In this document: in pieces, positions 36,859 to 49,846 of the stretch
Layout: every line of letters begins with the position of its first letter
How positions within the stretch are numbered: position 1 is the first letter of the stretch
From: Helichrysum umbraculigerum
Taxonomy: Eukaryota; Streptophyta; Magnoliopsida; Asterales; Asteraceae
Length of the DNA: 64,000 bases
Assembly: GCA_949592205.1 (NCBI GenBank)
Contig: CATIUR010000002.1
Location: forward strand, 7,168,501 to 7,232,500
Direction: 5' to 3'
The notes under the pieces: model-generated
What the model saw: the letters and a program-made list of their open reading frames with translations, nothing else
Databases searched by the model: none
What the model was told of the DNA's origin: nothing
Made by a program: the position numbers and the translations under genes

Positions 36859-39447
36859 TTGAGACATTTCTTGTGCTATGTGTTATATTAAGTGAATTTA
36901 ATATGAAAATTCGTAAATTTCGACGTTCGACGTAACGTTGGTCGTAGAATTTTCGTTATGAAATTTCGGTGTCCGATTAAGATGAAATTTACATGTCCAC
37001 TCAAAAACGGGCCAACGGTCAAAGCTCATCGCTATGCCATGAGCCCTGTCAGTTTTCGGCACTTCGGGGTCGTTTGGGGCCCGAAAATCGCGTTTTATTG
37101 TTTTTCGAACATTATTTCGGACTTTTAGCTTATGATTTGTATTGGGCTTTTGTTTCTTTGAGCCCAGGGATCATTCCTATGACTAAATATAATATAAAAA
37201 CTTGTTTTAAGAGGTTCACCCATTTTATTATGTATGAATCGTTTGTAAGCGGTTTAACTAACTGCATAGCATACCAATAAGGGTATTGTTGATTGTTGCT
37301 TGTTAGGGTAAATAGATATTGATTATGTGAATCATGTTATATGAATTATTTGAAATACAATAAAGTAAATGAATCATGTGAAATATTAGAAATGATTGAA
37401 AGGAGTATTTTAGGATTTGAAGAGTATTATATAAGCCTATTTATGTTTGATAGATTGAATATGGAAGGTTAATTGCTAATCAACTGAGGAATTATATATT
37501 GATGAATATATGTGGAATATGACATGACATTTTAATAAGGCACTTGGTGCTAAATGTTATATATAGTATTATACGTATTAACCAATGTATTAAGGGATTG
37601 ATATTGAATCCAATGATAAAGGTGTTAAATTGAGACTTAGTTATGTTAAACTCTACACCTGTGTTAATGTAATAATAAGAATTTTATTGAACAATTGGAT
37701 TATTATGTCTACTTAATTATGTGAGTAGTTGCACATTCAAGTGATAAAGGAAAATAGTAACAAGTTAATACTTGGTCATAAAGCTATTACAAAGTGTTAT
37801 CATATGTGTGATAATTGTTGATATCAACATTGTGATATATGAGAGAGTAAAAGTTAATCACTTTAAAGATTGATGGTATGAAGTTGCCTGAAAATGAAGT
37901 GTATCTGACATAATATGACGACGTCTGACCAACGTATTTATATTATGCCATCTCACATGGAATTGTTGAGGTTACCAAGTACCAGTGAAATTAATACGGA
38001 TTTAAATAGTAGGTGAAGAATGACAACCTGTAATCGAGAAATAGTCATAGATTGACAAAAAATTGAGGTAGTAGTAAACTACCAAAACTATTGTTTAATG
38101 TGATATCATTATAAAGGAAAAATTTTGGACTGTTTCTATTACTTGTTAAAACGTATAAGTGGTTATTCGGTTATGATAATTAAAGCTTGGTAAAGACTAC
38201 CATAGTCGGTTAGCCTATTGTAGGGAAAAAGTAAAATAGTCAGGAAAATAAGAGTTTTACTTGTTGGATTGATAATATTATTATAATTATGTGCGAATTA
38301 CATATAATCTTTCGTATTTTTGCATATCTAATGACTAGATAAAGTGGTAAATTGTAATTTGAAAAAGTTATGTGATGAGAAAAGTTAAGTAGAGGTCGGC
38401 TAAATTGGATTAAATAGGTGAATATTGTTGAAAAATGTGTTGATGATTAGCACATTTTGATAATGTGGTACGCGTGCTAGTATAACAAGGTACCCATTGA
38501 ACGAAACTTAGTGATTATCCAATTTGAATTGGTGCTAAGTAACTTTGTGATTATGTGATGGTAGTTTTAACCATGAGAATTGACTTCTATTTTGATTGTT
38601 AATATGTGATTAGTGATATATGAATTCGAGATACTTTTAAATAAAAGATTATCAAATACATTGGTGATATGTGGTACTAGCATAAACGCTAGTTATGAAT
38701 TGAAACTTAAATTTCATTGTTGATAGGTGAATAGTGATTTTCAAAATGTTGTTTTGTTGTTGAAAGGGATATAGGTCATGTATTGATTTTAAAGATTCTA
38801 GCACGTTGCTAGTTTCTAGTGGTAAGAGTATGTTATTGTACATGATTATGTTATTCACTTATGTCAAGTGAATACATGTTTAATGTGATTAATTGTGAAT
38901 AATTCTCTTAAGAGATCATAATGTGCATGAAAAATATGATTTAGATATATTTCATATGTTGAGATAAGAGATAGAAACAGGTACATGCGGATATGTGTAC
39001 GTAGATAGAATTGAAATTGTATGTATATAATTAAGAGTAGCTCAACGAAGTAATTATTGTAAGTGATATATCACCTTTGTTGTTGAATAATGTGAGTAGT
39101 ATTAGACTATTTGCAAGTTAAATTGAGTATAAGACATAATGTATGTGTTTGCGTGAATTTAATGGTGATACACATTGGTGATGTGTAAGTTGATGAAATA
39201 ACATATAACTATATAAATATATGTAGGTATATAGTGTTGTGTGGTAAAGCATACACATAAGGATAATATGCCTAAGTGATTTAAGTTGTGTGCATATTTT
39301 ATGTATATAGTGATGAGAAATTGTGTAGGCAGAGTTGTATGAAAAGTACAATATTAATAAATTAGAATTTATGGTGATATTAGAATTCATGTGATTGAGT
39401 TCTTTAGAATAATCAAGGTTGATTAGATTTCGAGGACGAAATCTCTT

Positions 39448-39461
39448 TAAGGGGGAGAGAT
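39448..39461 (+). other. Polypurine tract of element A
   Basis: TAAGGGGGAGAGAT immediately precedes the 3' LTR and would prime plus-strand synthesis. Confidence 0.88.
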
Positions 39462-39462
39462 T

Positions 39463-41444
39463 TGTAACATCCTCGTTTTGGGCCTAGTAGAAATCAGTAA
39501 TTTCTTTATTTATTTAATTATTTAATTGTGTTTCAAATAATTAATATCTTGTGATAATTGAAAATAATAGGTCAAACAGTTATATGACTTTTTGTGAATA
39601 GTAAATTATTAACTGTTTTAAATTTATTTAGTTGACGGTAAAATAAAATTGTATTTCCCCGCAAATGGTTTTTAAGTTCCAGACAATAATAAATACGGGG
39701 AACAAAAACTAACACTTAAATGATGTATTCTATGGAATAAATTGGTTTTATTCCCACACATACACACATACATACGTACGTGCATACATACATATGAAAC
39801 CCTAGATTGATTCACCTCCTCTCTTCAAATTAAAGCTCTCAAGCTCCAATCCAAGCTTCAAACACATAGATTAATCATCCTTCAACCTTTCTAATTGCTT
39901 GGTAAGTTTTGTTTCTCTAATTTTTATAAACCTAGAAATGATATTTTGGGGTTTTTGTAAATTGAAAGGTGTAAATTCGAAATTAGGACTTGAAGTTGTT
40001 AAATTAATGTTAGTTAAACTCATACATGATGGTATGTAACATGATTCAAGCCAAAAGTGGTAGTTTTGAATTAGGGTTCATGAGTTTTATAGGAAACTTG
40101 ATGATTTTGATGGGTTATTGATTATAATCCAAAAATTAGAGGTTGTAGTGATGATATTATTGTTAGATGATGATTCAATGATGATTATAATGTAAACCCT
40201 AATATAAAAATGAAGAAAGTGATAATATGATCATTAATAAAGTTTAAGGGTTTAGTTGATTATGTTATAATCAAAGTGTTAAGCTAGTGTTATTAAAGTA
40301 TGAAATTGGTTAAGTGTTCAAGAGTGTTGAAATGATTATGATGAATTTGATGAATTAGTGATGTTTATGGTTATTGGCTTTGTTAATGGTTTAGCTATAT
40401 TGAATAGTAATAATTAGAATGAATAAAAAGGATGTTATGATTATAATTGGTTAGGTGAATATGAATTTTTGATGTTAATAAGATTATTCATAATCTTGAA
40501 ATGATAAAATTTGGATTAATACAAGTTAAGGATAAATTGTTTGATGTAATTACAATTGTATGATATTATATCAATATTGAGGCAAGTGCCAAATGACTAA
40601 CTTGTGTTGTGTTATTGTATTCTCAGATGTGGAGAAGACTCAGTGACATTAGACTACTGAGTGGACGACTATGATTGTCGGTGAGTGGATCTTGGACTTT
40701 CAGTCTAAGTTAGTTGTAACAACATGGTTACAACGGGTAAACTTGGTTTATTGCAATGATTGCATTAATATTATATTGCCATGATGGCTAACCCTTGATT
40801 GATTATTGGCGTCCTACATATTATGATAGTTGTGGACTATTTGATTTGGTGGGGGTCAACTAATGTGTTGGGTTTGGATACTATTACTAGGACTTCGCAA
40901 GTGCCTTGTACATGTGTTGGACACTGAAATTGCGTCGTGTGTAGTAATAGTACTAAACTATCGGTTTAACCTCTGATTTGGCCGTCAGTTGGTTTTAAGT
41001 GTTACTTGGGGAACCATCCGCGGCATGAGGGTACCTCAAGGACCACCGATCCTTCTATGTTGCTTGTGCATTGCTTGGTTATAAGCATGTGTTAAGCTGA
41101 GTTAGATTGATAGCTTGGATCTATTCACTTAGCTTCGTGCTAACCCCTCATTACTTCTTGCATGTTTACTTTTGTATGTGGGTGGGCAAGAAGTACATAT
41201 GGAATGGAATGTTTGACAGGCTCACTCTGAAATGGATAATACGTTAATGATTTAACAACATATTTGGATTTCTATAACACCTAAACTTAATGTGTGTAAT
41301 GATTAGGATAATCTAGTTTTAAAGGTTTGTATGTAAGTGGATTGCTATTTGAAATGTATGTATGCAATCTACTGATTTCTATTAATCATGCGCTTCCGAT
41401 ATGTTTAAAAAAAAATGTCCTTGTATTTCGAGACGGGTGTTATA
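39463..41444 (+). repeat. 3' LTR of element A (1982 bp)
   Basis: It is almost identical to the 5' LTR. A 9-bp tandem gain (GATGAATTT) near 40340 and a 1-bp loss near 41116 explain the 8-bp length difference. The last acceptor changed from TTGCAG to TTGCAT at 41159-41164. In the micro-exon the stem base that is A in the 5' LTR is G here, restoring a perfect ACTCAGT/ACTGAGT stem. Confidence 0.95.
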
Positions 41445-42037
41445 TGTATTAATTGAAATCTTTAATTATAAATGAAACTTTAAGTTCAATAAATGAATTA
41501 TATATGTCTTATTGACAGCCTTAAGGCTGTCATTAGCATTTCCCAAATAACATATAATTTGTATGATTGTTAAACGTACTACAATGATTTATACATTAAT
41601 TTGGTCCAATTAAATATAAATTTTTTGAACAATGTCTCGTTACTTTTAATACGTATGATGACGTACTCGTATGAAACTAATAGAAATAATCATAATCATC
41701 AATGTATTAAAAGAAAAACTAGTTTATAACCCGCAAAATTTGCGGGCTATAACATAAAAAAAATTAAGGATGAGAACGTAAATAATTTTAACCAAGAAAA
41801 AATCAAATATAGTTAGCGAAGCACGCATAATAATTGTTTGAGGTTCCATGTATTACAATGATTGAAAGAATGTAATTTTGATTTGAGTATAGTCAACCTT
41901 GTAAACATTCAAAATGCACTCAAAGATGGAAACCAAATTATTGAAGATGTAAACAAAATTTGCAAAAAATGGGAGGAAGAACACGATATACACGAAACGT
42001 TTTTTTTTTTTTTTTTTTTACAGTTTTGTTTAAGGTT

Positions 42038-42963
42038 GTTATAGCATATACGAATGCTTGCTTCAATGTTTTTTTTTTGTATAATTTATATATTTATATT
42101 GATTTATAAAGATTAAGTTTTATTTTTTATTTTTATTTGAGTATGTTTTTAGTAATTTGTATAATGGGCTTACTTTCTAACTTGCAAGTAGGGGTGTTAA
42201 CGGACGATTAACCGGAGGTTCGGTTAACCGAAAATTAGGTTCACTAATTTCTTGAACCTAAACCATAACTAAAAATTTTGGTTAATCGGTTAACCGATTT
42301 TTCGGTTCGGTTAATCGGTTAACCGATTTTTCGGTTAATCGGTTAACCAATAAACCGTTTATTAATTAATATCTATTTTAAAAAGTAATTAATAACACAT
42401 AAATACATACTCATTAATAAGTATTCACTATATTTAAAATATTTTGATAATACAAGTATCAAACGATAAACATTTTACTTTTTATAATTATGCATTTATG
42501 TTATACGTATGTTAATCGTTCGGATATAAATAAAACTAAGTAATAATAAGTGATTATATTACAATACAAGTATAAATATCTATATATAAATATAATATAT
42601 ACAATATATATACGTATATTTAAAACTATGTATAAACTTTTCGATTTTTTCGGTTAACCGTTTATCATGTTGATCTCAAATCATGAACTGAAACTGAAAC
42701 TAAAATAATATCGGTTCAGTTACCAGAAACCGAAAAACCAAAAAAATTTCAGTTCGATTAACCTAAATTCAATTCAATTCAACTGGTTTGCGGTTCGATT
42801 TTCCAGTTACGGAATATTTTGAACACTCCTTGCAAGCACTAAGCCAAACTTTGATATGCTTTTTTTTTTTCCTTTTTTTGGTCCTGTTATAGCATATACG
42901 AATGCTTACTTCAATTTTTTTTTTGTATAATTTATCTATTTATATTGATTTATAAAGATTAAG
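42038..42963 (+). repeat. Pair of 80-bp direct repeats around a hAT-like element
   Basis: A block beginning GTTATAGCATATACGAATGC and ending TATAAAGATTAAG occurs at 42038-42117 and 42886-42963, each preceded by a T-rich run. The hAT-like element (42189-42828) lies between them. Confidence 0.85.
42189..42828. mobile_element. hAT-like element rich in GGTTAACCG words
   Basis: CTTGCAAG occurs at 42181-42188 and 42829-42836, an 8-bp target duplication. The ends, TAGGGGTGTTAAC and TTTTGAACACTC, are imperfect inverted repeats. The left third is a chain of GGTTAACCG and CGGTTAATCGG motifs and the right end has CGGTTCGATTTTC. There is no transposase frame. Confidence 0.75.
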
Positions 42964-42987
42964 ATTAATCTCCTTTATTTAATAGTA

Positions 42988-44820
42988 CTAGTTTATTGAC
43001 CCGCGATTACGCGGGAGAACACATTTTTTTGCTAAAGCTTAAAAATTATATATAAAGCACACAAAATAAACACTATGATTGATATACATTCACCTATTTA
43101 TGATTAAAACAGTATACATATATCGCATTTATAGTTATACAATGTTTGAAGTTAACAAAAAAATTATTAATAATATATGATATATAATATTGTTTGTAGA
43201 CTAACATGATATACGTCATTAAGCATTAATTGTAAGATTATGTATGATCTTAAATATGTACATGTTAGATATATAGATATATTTTCCTATAACTTGAATG
43301 TTGGACAAATGATTAATAGAAAAACATGTTTGAAATAATTCAATGTTGAATATATATGGATGGTAATATGTTATTAGCTAAGAATCATGTATATGTTTAG
43401 GTAAAGAATTATATATGTTTGGAATATATTTTTTTTAAGACAAACATGTGATGTGCATGTAAAAGGAATTGATCTTATATATATATAAAAAAAATGTCAC
43501 ATAGTCTATGAACATTGAAGTATAATGTGTAATGATGTAGAAAATGTTATTTTAAAGCACGGAAAGTGAAACTTATATTAAAAAGTATAAATTCAAATCA
43601 CATTGTAAAAAACCATTTTCATGTTTACAATTGTTGGATAACATTCCAAAGAGTGATCATGGCACGAGAGCGAGAGAAGTAGTTGTCAACTCTAATCAAT
43701 ACATGTGCAAATTGTTAAATTGTAACTATTTTATGTATCTCGTGGAATTTTTTTTTCTCTCGATTGATCAACATGTCATGTGTAAAAAGCAATGAGTAAA
43801 TCATGAGATTAACTAATTTGGTCAATGTGATGAACCGTTGAACTTGAATTGCAAAAGTTGTAGAACAATATTAAATAAGCCATAGAGGTTGTTTTATATA
43901 ACAATGATAATATAAATATGTTATGAACAATTATGCTCATTATGCTTGATTAATTTGCTTTAAAGAAATTGTTTAGTTATATATTTAAATTTTTTAAATC
44001 AAAATATATACCTTAATAAAATAATATACTTTTTTAGCTAACAAACAATATAAAATTATTTTTATTTATTATTGAGATTTATAATTTTAATATTATTACT
44101 ATTGTTACCATATTAATATATTAGTTTTAGACATAATACAAACCTTTAAGCATAATGATAGGTTTCGTAGCTAATAATATGGATAAAGGATGATTGTTTA
44201 CAGACTATAAAACATAACATTTATACTGTTTATTATGGGTTTATTTCTTTCTACAACATGAAAAATAATTATATATTAAATTGTTATAATATTTTTAAAA
44301 TCATATTTTATTTTATTTTATTTCGATAAACTACGTAATTAACTTGTTTTTAGAATTTTTAAAATCTTATACAACATGTACAAATATTAAGTGAATAAAA
44401 TATTAGTGTTTGCAGTTTAGATATTATATGGATAAATAAAAAGGTAAACTATAGTATAATATAATTTAGATGTTAAAATATACTAATTAAATTAAGTTTA
44501 ACCATTTATATAATATTTTTTTAATTTCAATTTAGATGATTAGATGAATAATTAAAAAGCAAAATAAATAGTTATCAAATTAGAAGGGGTCTAGTGAAAT
44601 TTATGAGGTTTAAATAGTTATTTGACATAAACATGGAGGGAGTAATTATATAATTTGATAGGGAGTAATTATGAATTTTATAAGAACAATTAAGGATATA
44701 AATGCAAAGAAAATAATATGTTTAGCTAAACAAATCTTTCTCATCTCTTGGATCAATTAGTTTGGAGAAAATTAAAGGTTAGATTCTCCTCCAAGCTTTC
44801 TCTTTTATTTAATATAGAGA
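42988..44820 (-). mobile_element. Complete non-autonomous Helitron (1833 bp)
   Basis: Read on the minus strand it starts TCTCTATATTAAATAAAAG at 44820 and ends with the hairpin CCCGCGTAATCGCGGG, then TCAATAAACTAG at 42988. The flanks are A before and T after, the AT dinucleotide target of Helitrons. There is no target duplication and no Rep/helicase coding. It lies directly against the Helitron at 41719-42987. Confidence 0.88.
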
Positions 44821-45433
44821 TAATAATAATAACAATATATTTATGGCTTATCCTAAAGTATACATTATATATAGCATGATAATGGCCCATATATATTGAG
44901 TATGTTTTTAGTAGTTTGTTGACTTAAATAAATTTAATTAATTATTTAGGAAGAGTTAAGTCAATTAATTAAGAGTAATTAGAAATAATTAGGAAGGGTA
45001 TTATTGTCTTTTGAATATGGTTGACTTTGCAAATTAGGTGGACAAGTTTTAGAAGAATTAATCAATGGATAGAAATAATTGCCCTCATTCAATAGAGGGT
45101 TAAGATTAATTTAGGAGACACTATTTATGGTAAGCCAACCTAATTAAAGGTTTCTTTTATATATTAAAGGAGATAATATACTCCTAAATATTATAATTTG
45201 TGAAAAAGGAAAAATCGTTATCTAGAAGGGAGAATTCTTCACGAAAGTTTGAACAATTATTTTCTTTTGACCTTTCCAAAAAAGGTTACTTCCAAAGAAT
45301 GATTAGGCATTTTTGGACCCGATCGATATCAATTTTTAATGGATTGTATATACTTTTATATATACTTTTCATTTAATAAATGGTGTTTGTACGTTACTCG
45401 TAACTCATTAGTTACTACTAAATCCACATATTT
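44821..45433. other. AT-rich intergenic DNA
   Basis: I see no gene and no structured element in this stretch. Confidence 0.5.
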
Positions 45434-47928
45434 TTCAATTGTTGAATTCTTACAGTTAAATTGGATACACAAAAGATCGATTATATATACTCCATGCGTA
45501 CTATAGTTATTGTTTTACATACTACTTTAAGGGTGTAAACGAACCGATCGAGTCAAAATCAAACTCGTCTCGAGCATAATATCTTAAACTCGAGTTCGAC
45601 TCCGACTCGACTCGTTTGTTGTATAATATTATTTTATTTCATTTATTATCTATAATATTTATTTACTTTTTCTTTAATTTTAGCTGTATATACTACTAAT
45701 ATTTACCTTTATTATTTCAAGTATTTATTTATATAATAGTTTTTATCATGTAATACTCCTTGTGTTATTACTATTATTACTTATATAAATGAAAAGCTCT
45801 ATTTTAGTTACATAGCATTCAAATGCAAATTTTGCTACTACTGTTTTCCAAATTGATAATTAAATAAATAGAGCCAAAAAAGAAAAAGAAAAAAAAGAAA
45901 AGAAGTAACTAAATATATGTGATATCTTACTTTAACTATATTAGGATATAGGATATTGATATCAAGATTAATGAAGCATGCATATAGACGTAATGTTTGA
46001 GTCCACGGATAGAGGAATGTACCTAGACGTTAGTACGTGAAACATACAAATTAAATTATATTATATGGTTGCTTATAACAACAAAATACACCATAAAAGG
46101 AAAGTCGCATCAACGAATTTTCTAAGTTCGTATCTATGAAGTAAAACAATCAAAATGATGGGAAAAAATCGACCATCTAATGCCCTCATCGAAAAATTAG
46201 AATGTATCAAGCTATTTACGTATGTTTATAAAGTGTTACATAGCGAGTAATTGTTTACTCTACATAAAACATTTATCTTGAGAATCATTTCTTATTTATT
46301 TTTAGAACGATTGTCCTAGATTTTAATATTTGTATAATAAACTTTTTCAATCCAATCTCAACCTTCTTTGTCTATAAGTCAATTATTGGTTGTTTTGTCT
46401 TAATTAATAATACACCTTATAACATTGTGGTTAAATCAATGTTTATAACCTTCCTTTATAATAAAGTCTAATAAAAGTCAAAGAATACTAAAAAATAATC
46501 ATTCAATAAAGATTAAAGATTAGACATTTTGTGAATGATGTAGCTTGAAAGGTGTAACTATGTTAATTTAAGCTTTCACAAATGTCCACTAAATATATAC
46601 GAGTAAATTAAAAAAAATAAAAACATCGTTAAGTAAGATTGAAAATTGACCAAAAGGTAAATACTGGGTCAGGACTCAGGACTAGGCCCAAAATAACCAA
46701 AAACAGGGTTATGTAACCAGTAACCATAACTCTCAAAAAGTTTAACTGGGCCTCATCTGATGATAACTAGACCTTTAATTGGTCCAAAGAGTAAACCGTT
46801 TTGGGCCAACCCTTACTGCTTACTACTTTACTAGGGTCTCATATAAAAGTATAAAACTACTCGTATAAAAGTGGTTATTCTAGGACTTTGATAATATTTA
46901 TGTTTTATTATTTCTGATTCGGGTTAATTGCACCGATATCACCTTAACATGGTTCCTTTCATACACATTCATGTAAAATATTCGGTTAAGGTAACAACTT
47001 AAAGGAAGTAAGTTCAAATCAGTCACTCCCAGTAGTTAAACGAATCGAGTTTTAAACTATACGAAGTACATTCAAATATAACTCCTAATATTTTTAACGG
47101 GTTAACGTATTAGCTGAAAGTTGAAACAAAAACCATAACGAGAATATATATCAAATAGTGACACATATGATCTATCGATGATTTTTCAATCATCGTATAT
47201 ACTCAATAAATATTTAAATTTATAGATCAAAATACTAATCAAATTGTCATCCAGGGTAGAGATGAAATGCTTAATACGTAGTATAATATAACGTAAGATC
47301 TAAGAGATATAAAAAAAATCATAATCAATCAATCTTCTTAGTACTTCGTATATATATATTTTTTTGGTTATAATAAATGTATATATATATATATATTGTA
47401 ATATACGGAGTATATAATTATATATTTATGTAATATCGAGATAAGTGAATAGTGTTCAAGATGTTTGAAAATAAAAATGAAATAAGTATCTGGAATTGTA
47501 TAGATTTTTGCATGTGTATATCTAAAACTAAAAATTCATACAAATGCATTTGCAGCCGATAAATGTGTTGGACAATGGCTATCAATTTAGGAGGTATAGA
47601 TCTATATAAATGATGATGAGATTCTCGTTTAATTAAATAATAATGGTCATATATGTGTGTATAGTTGTATTTTTCATATAATTCTAACAAATCATACAAT
47701 TCTCCTATTACCCTACCGTTGTTGAAGGAGATTTTGTGATCGTTTTTTGTGCAAGAATAGAAAACTCTAATGTTGTAACACATACCACACTATATTCTGT
47801 TTACAAGATATCAAAAGAGGGTTAATTGTTAACTATGAATCAGATTTCTTGAGATGGTAATGTTGTGAAGCTTGTAATGAGTAATGACCGTTAAAGTGTG
47901 ATTAATCCTTTTCCATTCGACGACAGCC
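45434..47928 (+). repeat. Segmental duplication, copy 1
   Basis: This 2.5-kb stretch is collinear with 50313-56312. Shared landmarks include TACAGTTAAATTGGATACAC at both left ends, GAAGCATGCATATAGACG (45972 and 53320), and TATGTTTATAAAGTGTTACA (46218 and 53583). The TCCTTTTCCAT end is at 47907 and 56292. Copy 1 lacks the solo LTR and at least two MITEs found in copy 2. Its left part contains the start of an element with GGGTGTAAACGA and CTCGAGTTCG words. Confidence 0.9.
47418..47783 (-). pseudogene. Unidentified 121-codon frame conserved in part in the duplicate
   Basis: The frame starts MCYNIRVFYSCTKNDHK and contains SIPPKLIAIVQHIY. I do not recognise it. The equivalent stretch of copy 2 (about 55640-55800, minus strand) reads SIPPKSKAIVQHIY in the matching frame but has in-frame stops and a lost codon. 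It may be an exon relic or chance coding in a conserved duplicate; there is no evidence of expression. Confidence 0.25.
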
Positions 47929-49846
47929 ATGAAAAACGTTTATCATAGCATCAAAGGAGCAGGTGTCCTTATATAAAAAACTGAATATATATTATGGAAT
48001 TGTCCACTATAATACATTGTCTGAAGTTATTTCTCACAAAGACTATGACTATGAGATCAGTCAGGTAGCATTTGAGTGGTACTACATAATTAAAAATAAG
48101 AAAAGAGAAATAATTCAGTATTACCATTAATTTTTCAGGAGAGTACTTAAATTAAAAACTCAGACTAACAATGATTTGCAATTGCATGGGCAACCACACT
48201 AACCACTTCCAATTAATAGACCTAAAGACTACGTAACCTACCCACCAAAATATTGGAAAAGAAGCCATTAGGTCAAAAACCACAAGAAAGTTATAAGGAA
48301 TTGAAAAAAAAAACAAAAAAAACTTGTATGACCTGTATTAATAAATAAGGCATGTAATATGACAGAAAACAACATAAATGAGCAAATGTTCGTTATGTTG
48401 ATTCTTACGACGACTCTTAGAAGGCTACTAGTTAAAGCAAAGAAGCGATGCATGAAAATAAGAACAAATGAAGCGTAGAATGAAATGGTCATACTAGTTA
48501 AAGAGCAGGAGATTAATGAAGACATACACATATATTTCATCCTTGACGGTTACAAACAATAGACTAAAGGTAAATACGGGACCAAACTCCCACATTTTCG
48601 ATCAATAGACTAAAGGTAAATGAAGACATACACATATAGAATCGGTTTATTGATCATTTATCTAAATATTGATTTGTTGGTTTTGATGAAATAGTTAGTT
48701 TTGTCAATTAGGTTCAATGTATTATATGAATAATATATATATTAGTTTATTGATCATCTACAATATTATAATTTTTACGTTCTTGACATAATTATTAGTA
48801 TCATAAATACCGTAGCTTTAATATTTGAGTTTATCATAACTATTGTTATAAGTTTTGACATAGATCAATAGTTTCAATAAAATACTTAAATTTACTTTGA
48901 ATTCAACCATTTCATCTTCATAAAAACATACTTAAATTTACTTTTAATTCAACCATTTCATCTTCCTAAACGATCTATGAGAAATTCTAGAAGTTGTGTA
49001 ATTCAATCACAAATTAAGAGTACTTGTACTGATGTTCTCTATAAATACTTCATTTTCTTTTTTCATAAGGTCATTTTTTTAGAAGATATTTGTTGTTAGC
49101 TTTAAGCATCCTTCAAGGCTTGAAACATGCAAACGATCAATTATTTTAGGTTTTCGCTTCATTTTATTAGGATCTTCTTGATGTGGTAATTTGTACCCTT
49201 CCACAATTGGTTTGTTTTTCCCCTTCTTAATTTTAGTGTGAGTTTATGCCTTTATGGATGTGAAAATTCTTGAGTTCCTTCCATTGTTGAGTATGTAACG
49301 GGTAGAATTTTTGTAGCTTTGATCCTAAACATTTCATTCCATGATGTTATATTGGTTTTAAACCATTTGTATCATGGTTTTGTTGATAATATATATCTTA
49401 GCATTTAAAAGTAATATGCCATCATTGTAGTAGTGCCATTTATGCCTTTATTTTGACTTGAATGATATGGTTGTCGAATATCATAGCCGGAAGTGTAGCC
49501 TCTCGTATACTATGTGAAAATATTTATCAGTTAGCTTTTTTTAGAACGGCTAGTTAGTAGTTAGTGGTTAGGGGTCACAGTGACATCCAATTGGGCAGTA
49601 TGCAACCCACTTTCTTACCTTTTCGATATGGCATGCCACACAATAATTTTTAATCTTAAATCAGGTTAAAAAATACATTATAGTATTTTTAAAAGCTTAT
49701 AATAGTCGAAATCTAATAAATTACGACAAGCACTGCATACATGGTGGATAGTTTATGTATTCTACAACTTGAAAGAATATAATGGAACAAATTTTAAAAT
49801 ATACACACCAAAGTTGATTTGCATGTTAATCAAGCAACCGAGACAC
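47929..49846. other. Intergenic DNA between the duplicate copies
   Basis: No gene is seen. A tandem duplication of about 45 bp (containing TTCAACCATTTCATCTTC) lies at 48879-48967. A phrase around GAAGACATACACATATA occurs at 48517 and 48622. Confidence 0.55.

Larger units (their letters stand above)
33320..41444 (+). mobile_element. Complete non-autonomous LTR retrotransposon A (8.1 kb)
   Basis: Two nearly identical LTRs (33320-35293, 39463-41444) bound an internal region of 4.2 kb that has a PBS and a polypurine tract but no gag or pol frame. TGTAT flanks the element at 33315-33319 and 41445-41449, a 5-bp target duplication. By eye I count 11 substitutions plus a 9-bp and a 1-bp indel between the LTRs (about 0.6%), so insertion is recent. 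Its size, the lack of coding and the gypsy-like 3' end (GAGGACGAAATCTCT, then GGGGGAGAGA) fit a LARD dependent on a Ty3/gypsy partner. Confidence 0.93.
33168..41544. mobile_element. Mutator-type MITE split by retrotransposon A
   Basis: The outer ends, GGGAAATGCTAACGACAGCC at 33168 and the inverse GGCTGTCATTAGCATTTCCC ending at 41544, form terminal inverted repeats of about 75 bp. AAATAACAT is duplicated exactly at 33159-33167 and 41545-41553, giving a 9-bp target duplication. Without the retrotransposon and its duplicated target the MITE would be about 247 bp (33168-33319 plus 41450-41544). The TIR tip contains its own palindrome (GACAGCC-CTTAG-GGCTGTC). Confidence 0.9.
41719..42987 (-). mobile_element. 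Non-autonomous Helitron, 5' end uncertain
   Basis: On the minus strand the right terminus is a hairpin (CCCGCAAATTTTGCGGG) followed by TTATAAACTAG and then T, the CTRR end and T flank of a Helitron. The presumed 5' end, TACTATTAAATAAAGGAG at 42987, lacks the usual TCTC start. It abuts the next Helitron, so the end may be lost. The element contains a hAT-like insert and two direct repeats. No Rep/helicase frame is present. Confidence 0.7.

Noticed and set aside
36166..37280. Several 60-100-codon frames in the internal region of element A
   Set aside because: They overlap on both strands and match no gag or pol motif; the region looks truly non-coding.
48268..48540. A 90-codon hydrophobic minus-strand frame
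   Set aside because: The hydrophobicity comes from A-rich sequence on the plus strand; there is no conserved context and no homologue that I recognise.
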